From JAHQVK01 sp039819565 (GTDB lineage Bacteria; Myxococcota; Kuafuiibacteriia; Kuafuiibacteriales; Kuafuiibacteriaceae), in the NCBI GenBank assembly GCA_039819565.1, contig JBCBRU010000476.1:1-7000 (forward strand): a stretch of 7,000 nt of DNA. Direction: 5' to 3'. The notes below the pieces were generated by a model. It was not told the DNA's origin and made no database searches. It saw nothing but the letters and a program-made list of their open reading frames with translations. Both the position numbers and the translations under genes were made by a program. Positions 5,343 to 7,000 of this stretch are shown one piece after another (positions within the stretch are counted from its first letter, which is position 1; every line of letters starts with the position of its first letter).

Positions 5343-6611
5343 TTGGCCCGCCACGTCCTGCTGATCGTCGTCATCGACGCCGAGCAGCGGGCTCGCTTCA
5401 ACGCCGTCCTCGAACGCACCCGTCACCACGTCGTCTTCGCCTTCGACGCGGATGACGGTCTCGTGCGCTTCCTCGAAGCGAAACCGGACCTGATCCTGAC
5501 GGCCGAGCGTCTCCCGTCGGCCCGCGGCACCCGGTTCCTGTCTCGCCTACGGGCTCTGGCCGGAGGGTCCGAGATCCCCGTGGTGGTCTTCGGGAGCGGC
5601 GATCAGGTCGTCCCTCACGCGGACGGACGGCTCAGCTATCCCTTCGACCGACGGACGCTGCTCAGCACCATCGCCCCTCTGCTCGCCTACGGTCGGCCCG
5701 AGCCCGAGGGGCAGCCCCCCGCGGACGCGCGCACTCTGGTGGGCTACCAAAATCCCTTCGTGGCGTCCGAGGGGACGGAGCAGGAGCTCCCTTCCCCACC
5801 GGCGGCGGTGCCCTCCGGGACCTCTCCGCCGCCGGTGAATCCGGAGCCGGAGGCACCGACCATGGCCGGTCAGGTGATCGCGGAAGCGGACCGCGAGCCT
5901 TGGCTGCGAGAAGAGCCGCTCCCGAACCCAGAGGAGCTGACCCCCACCGCAGACCCCATCTCAGCGGCGGATCTCGACCTCGAGCCCGAGGTCGTGGAGC
6001 CCACCCCCGAGTTCTCGCCCCATCCCTTCGAAGCCGAGGAGGAGCCGATCGAGGCGCCCGAGGTCACGCCTCGCCCCCTCGAAGGTGGCACCCTCCCGCC
6101 GGGCTTCGTGGAGCGGGTCCGCAGCGTGCACGCCCGGCTCGAGCGCGCCGACTACTACGAGCTCCTCGAGGTCCAGCGAGGCGACGACGAGGACCGGATC
6201 CACGCCGCCTGGTTCGATCTCGCCCTCGAGCTTCACCCCGACCGCTTCTTCCTCCAGCCCTCGGGGGAGCTCAAGGCGATGATCTATCGAATCTATCGAC
6301 AGCTCTCGGAGGCCCACGACGTGCTCTCGGATCCTGCCCGCCGGTTCGCCTACGACCGACGCCGAAGGTCGGGCGGAACTATCGGCGTGAGCGGTGGCCC
6401 GGCCCCATCCGGTGAATCAAAGCGTCTCGAGATCGTCGTTCATGACGCCGCAGCGGCGATCTTCGCCGAGCGCGCAGAGGAAGCTTTTGCTCGCGAGGCT
6501 ATCGACGATGCTCGCACCAACCTGCAGGCCCTGCTCGCCTGCGAGCCGGACAATGCCTCGGCCAAGCGCGCCCTCGAGGTGCTCGAGGCTCGGCTCGGCC
6601 CCACCGTCTGA
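5343..6611 (+). CDS. Pseudo-receiver / J-domain / helical-repeat fusion protein
   Basis: A 422-residue cytoplasmic protein in three parts. Residues 4-115 look like a response-regulator receiver fold (HVLLIVVIDAE strand; PDLILTAERLPSARGTRFL). The phosphoacceptor Asp is Ala54, and the conserved Lys before PF is Tyr99 (SYPFD), so it should not be phosphorylated. Residues about 116-250 are a Pro- and Glu-rich, low-complexity linker. Residues about 265-342 are a J domain (ADYYELLEV, HPD at 298-300, RRFAYDRRR), which should stimulate a DnaK-type Hsp70. The end (about 372-418) has helical sequence of TPR type (AEEAFAREAIDDARTNLQAL, then CEPDNASAKRALEVLE). Myxobacterial genomes carry many multidomain J and receiver proteins; the job of this one is unknown. 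TTG 5343 starts just before the first beta strand, 11 bp after the previous stop; no ribosome-binding site is visible, so translation is probably coupled. Confidence 0.85.
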   Translation: MARHVLLIVVIDAEQRARFNAVLERTRHHVVFAFDADDGLVRFLEAKPDLILTAERLPSARGTRFLSRLRALAGGSEIPVVVFGSGDQVVPHADGRLSYPFDRRTLLSTIAPLLAYGRPEPEGQPPADARTLVGYQNPFVASEGTEQELPSPPAAVPSGTSPPPVNPEPEAPTMAGQVIAEADREPWLREEPLPNPEELTPTADPISAADLDLEPEVVEPTPEFSPHPFEAEEEPIEAPEVTPRPLEGGTLPPGFVERVRSVHARLERADYYELLEVQRGDDEDRIHAAWFDLALELHPDRFFLQPSGELKAMIYRIYRQLSEAHDVLSDPARRFAYDRRRRSGGTIGVSGGPAPSGESKRLEIVVHDAAAAIFAERAEEAFAREAIDDARTNLQALLACEPDNASAKRALEVLEARLGPTV

Positions 6612-6613
6612 CC

Positions 6614-6618
6614 GGAGG
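6614..6618 (+). promoter_or_regulatory. Shine-Dalgarno sequence for the 6623 gene
   Basis: GGAGG sits four bases before ATG 6623, just after the stop of the J-domain gene. It is the only strong plus-strand Shine-Dalgarno in the window and fixes this start. It would allow independent initiation within the operon. Confidence 0.7.
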
Positions 6619-6622
6619 TCCC

Positions 6623-7000
6623 ATGTCTTCCCGTACGTCTCTCGTCCCCGCTCTCCTGACCGCCTCCGTGCTCCTTGGCGCGGCCGGCCCCGCTCGCGCG
6701 GACTTCGGCTTTCGCAAGCTCGCTGGCCAGCGCTGTCCCGCTGGGCTCCAGCCCGTGACCCTAGCCGAGGCTCGCAGCTACCGCCGCGACATCTGTCGTT
6801 CGCTCGGCCAGTGGGACGTCGTCCGTCTCGCGGGCGGGGGCTCCATGGATGGTCCCGGCTACGACTGCCGCCAGCGGGCTCGCGATTCGCGCGAGCTCGG
6901 GCACGTCCTGTGCCGCGCCCCCGGTCGGGGTCGTCCTCCGGCTCCGCCCCCGCCCCCTCCGCCTCCTCGCGACGACCGGGGCCCTCCGGGCCGGGGAAAA
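6623..7000 (+). CDS. Exported Cys-containing, Pro-rich protein, 3' end beyond the window
   Basis: The frame is open from ATG 6623 to the last base (126 codons, no stop), so the gene is cut by the window end. Residues 1-26 are a clear Sec signal peptide: R4, a hydrophobic core at 7-22 and a probable cut after ARA (24-26). The mature part has four cysteines (C38, C58, C82, C97), an even number that could form two disulphides in the periplasm or outside. The segment C38-PAGLQPVTLAEARSYRRDIC and the Gly-rich LAGGGSMDGPGYDC do not match a family I recognise. From about residue 100 it becomes a Gly/Arg/Pro tract including eight consecutive Pro (108-115), like a cell-wall-spanning or linker region. 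It follows the J-domain gene by 11 bp with a strong ribosome-binding site and is probably in the same operon. Function unknown. Confidence 0.75.
   Translation, partial: MSSRTSLVPALLTASVLLGAAGPARADFGFRKLAGQRCPAGLQPVTLAEARSYRRDICRSLGQWDVVRLAGGGSMDGPGYDCRQRARDSRELGHVLCRAPGRGRPPAPPPPPPPPRDDRGPPGRGK

Noticed and set aside
5975..5994. 8-bp perfect hairpin CGACCTCG-AGCC-CGAGGTCG
   Set aside because: It lies inside the Glu/Asp-rich linker of the J-domain protein, and preferred Asp, Leu, Glu and Val codons easily produce such palindromes. It has no T-run or position suggesting a function.
5900..6415. 171-codon plus-strand frame within the J-domain gene
   Set aside because: Its Arg/Pro/Ala-rich translation is an out-of-frame shadow; the J-domain frame contains the HPD motif and flanking helices.

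Overview
This is a GC-rich, densely coding 7 kb stretch of a Gram-negative bacterial chromosome. The GC content, the mix of families (a PIN-PhoH ATPase, a DUF2333-like membrane protein, a J-domain protein with a degenerate receiver domain) and the use of TTG starts fit Myxococcota or a related former deltaproteobacterium. That is an inference; no rRNA or marker gene is present to settle it. No mobile element, CRISPR array, tRNA or rRNA is visible.

Left edge (1-345): positions 1-119 are a perfect reverse complement of 227-345, separated by a 107-bp spacer. This looks more like a fold-back artefact at a contig end than natural sequence. It means the first gene, a thioredoxin-fold (TlpA-like) protein without its redox cysteines, is trustworthy only from about position 120.

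Block A, plus strand (120-4253): the TlpA-like fragment is followed by a short FtsB/DivIC-like division protein, a PIN-PhoH (PhoH2-type) ATPase, a calcineurin-like metallophosphoesterase and a single-pass DUF2333-like protein. ftsB, phoH and the phosphoesterase are closely spaced (38 and 8 bp) and probably co-transcribed. The DUF2333 gene may have its own promoter.

Block B, minus strand (4292-4684): a RidA/YjgF-family gene converges on the DUF2333 gene across 38 bp, and is divergent from block C across a 221-bp region that should hold both promoters.

Block C, plus strand (4906-7000): a small secreted protein with a DsbD-alpha-like cysteine pair, a pseudo-receiver/J-domain/helical-repeat protein, and a Cys- and Pro-rich exported protein that runs off the window. 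Both gaps are 11 bp, which suggests one operon.

Most plus-strand starts lack a good Shine-Dalgarno sequence. Two of them have the same TGATAG element ending 11 bases before the ATG (10 intervening bases), which suggests leaderless transcription. I found no convincing novel defence or biosynthetic system. The most noteworthy items are the fold-back repeat, the pseudo-receiver/J-domain fusion and the paired leaderless-promoter geometry.
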